Of a stretch of 5,461 nucleotides of DNA, positions 5,371 to 5,461 are shown one piece after another. Position numbers and translations under genes: made by a program. Origin of the DNA: Merdivivens faecigallinarum. GTDB taxonomy: Bacteria > Bacteroidota > Bacteroidia > Bacteroidales > UBA932. Under the pieces are notes generated by a model that saw only the letters and a list, made by a program, of their open reading frames with translations, had not been told where the DNA came from and ran no database searches. The stretch spans positions 1-5,461 of the forward strand of contig JADILY010000108.1 of assembly GCA_017695055.1 (NCBI GenBank). The letters run 5' to 3'. The first letter of the stretch is position 1. Each line of letters begins with the position of its first letter.

Positions 5371-5394
5371 TTGGGTACTTTCTGAGGCACCCAA
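5371..5394. other. Small inverted repeat inside the second repeat interval
   Basis: TTGGGT (5371-5376) and ACCCAA (5389-5394) form a 6-bp stem with a 12-base loop, centred within the 5335-5430 interval though not exactly on its midpoint. No T-run follows on either strand, so a terminator is unlikely. It may be the inner arm of a second, more decayed hairpin element. Confidence 0.35.
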
Positions 5395-5404
5395 AGACAG
5401 CCTG

Positions 5405-5412
5405 TATTTTTG
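5405..5412 (+). promoter_or_regulatory. Possible -7 promoter box facing the right edge
   Basis: TATTTTTG matches TAnnTTTG and lies six bases before an ATG at 5419. Transcription from it would begin at about that ATG, giving a leaderless or near-leaderless message. No -33 element is evident. Confidence 0.3.
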
Positions 5413-5418
5413 TAAGTT

Positions 5419-5461
5419 ATGGATTATCAATTATTTCGAAAGAGGTCGGATGGCTGTGGGG
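5419..5461 (+). CDS. Open frame running off the right edge, product unknown
   Basis: ATG at 5419 opens MDYQLFRKRSDGCG and is still open after 14 codons at the window end. A promoter-like box stands just upstream. The first codons (GAT TAT CAA) are themselves a copy of the palindrome end motif, so the start may be an accident of the repeat. The visible part is too short to assign to a family and no Shine-Dalgarno site is present. Confidence 0.25.
   Translation, partial: MDYQLFRKRSDGCG

Larger units (their letters stand above)
5335..5430. repeat. Further copies of the palindrome end motif, as a second inverted pair
   Basis: TTGATAAT at 5335-5342 (with GTTGATAATTAGC resembling the right arm of the 99-bp palindrome, minus three bases) faces ATTATCAA at 5423-5430, inside GGATTATCAATTA. 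The pair spans 96 bp, close to the 99 bp of the first element, but the interior is unrelated. The order of end motifs from left to right is left type, right type, right type, left type, with the MNT fragment lying between the two right-type copies. Only about eight bases match perfectly, so homology with the first element is likely but not proved. Confidence 0.45.

Overview
The window looks like chromosomal DNA from a gut-type Bacteroidota, probably Bacteroidales. Evidence: an AraC regulator built as signal peptide, TPRs, membrane helix and cytoplasmic HTH; a Ser-Cys type lipoprotein signal on an S41 protease; a small PorT-like outer-membrane barrel; weak or absent Shine-Dalgarno sites; and several matches to the Bacteroidota -7 promoter box TAnnTTTG. 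The genus cannot be fixed from this sequence alone.

Left two thirds (135-3828, minus strand): three genes packed head to tail, with gaps of 31 bp and 6 bp, and one recognisable promoter box at the upstream end. In transcription order they are an exported 242-aa beta-barrel, a 397-aa S41-family lipoprotein protease, and a TPR/TM/AraC regulator. The likely picture is an envelope operon: a barrel in the outer membrane, a lipid-anchored protease, and a membrane-spanning regulator with a periplasmic TPR sensor. The regulator frame is broken by one in-frame amber codon (1583-1581). It separates a 95-codon signal-peptide/TPR segment from the remaining 477 codons, and the frame is otherwise open. This is either a young pseudogene, a sequencing error, or a site of readthrough.

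Middle (3829-4080): a divergent intergenic region with a minus-strand promoter box for the operon and a plus-strand box for the next gene. The leader of that gene carries two unrelated tandem duplications (19-bp and 14-bp periods).

Right third (4081-5461): a Y1/HUH single-strand transposase of the REP-associated (RAYT) type, 293 aa and apparently intact. About 500 bp without a convincing gene follow. They hold a GC hairpin, a five-copy degenerate repeat of about 16 bp built on GAAAACTG, a 99-bp concentric imperfect palindrome, a decayed fragment of a minimal nucleotidyltransferase (MNT) gene, and further copies of the palindrome's end motif. A short open frame runs off the right edge. The most unusual material is this repeat nest beside the RAYT gene; the amber-split regulator is the second main point.
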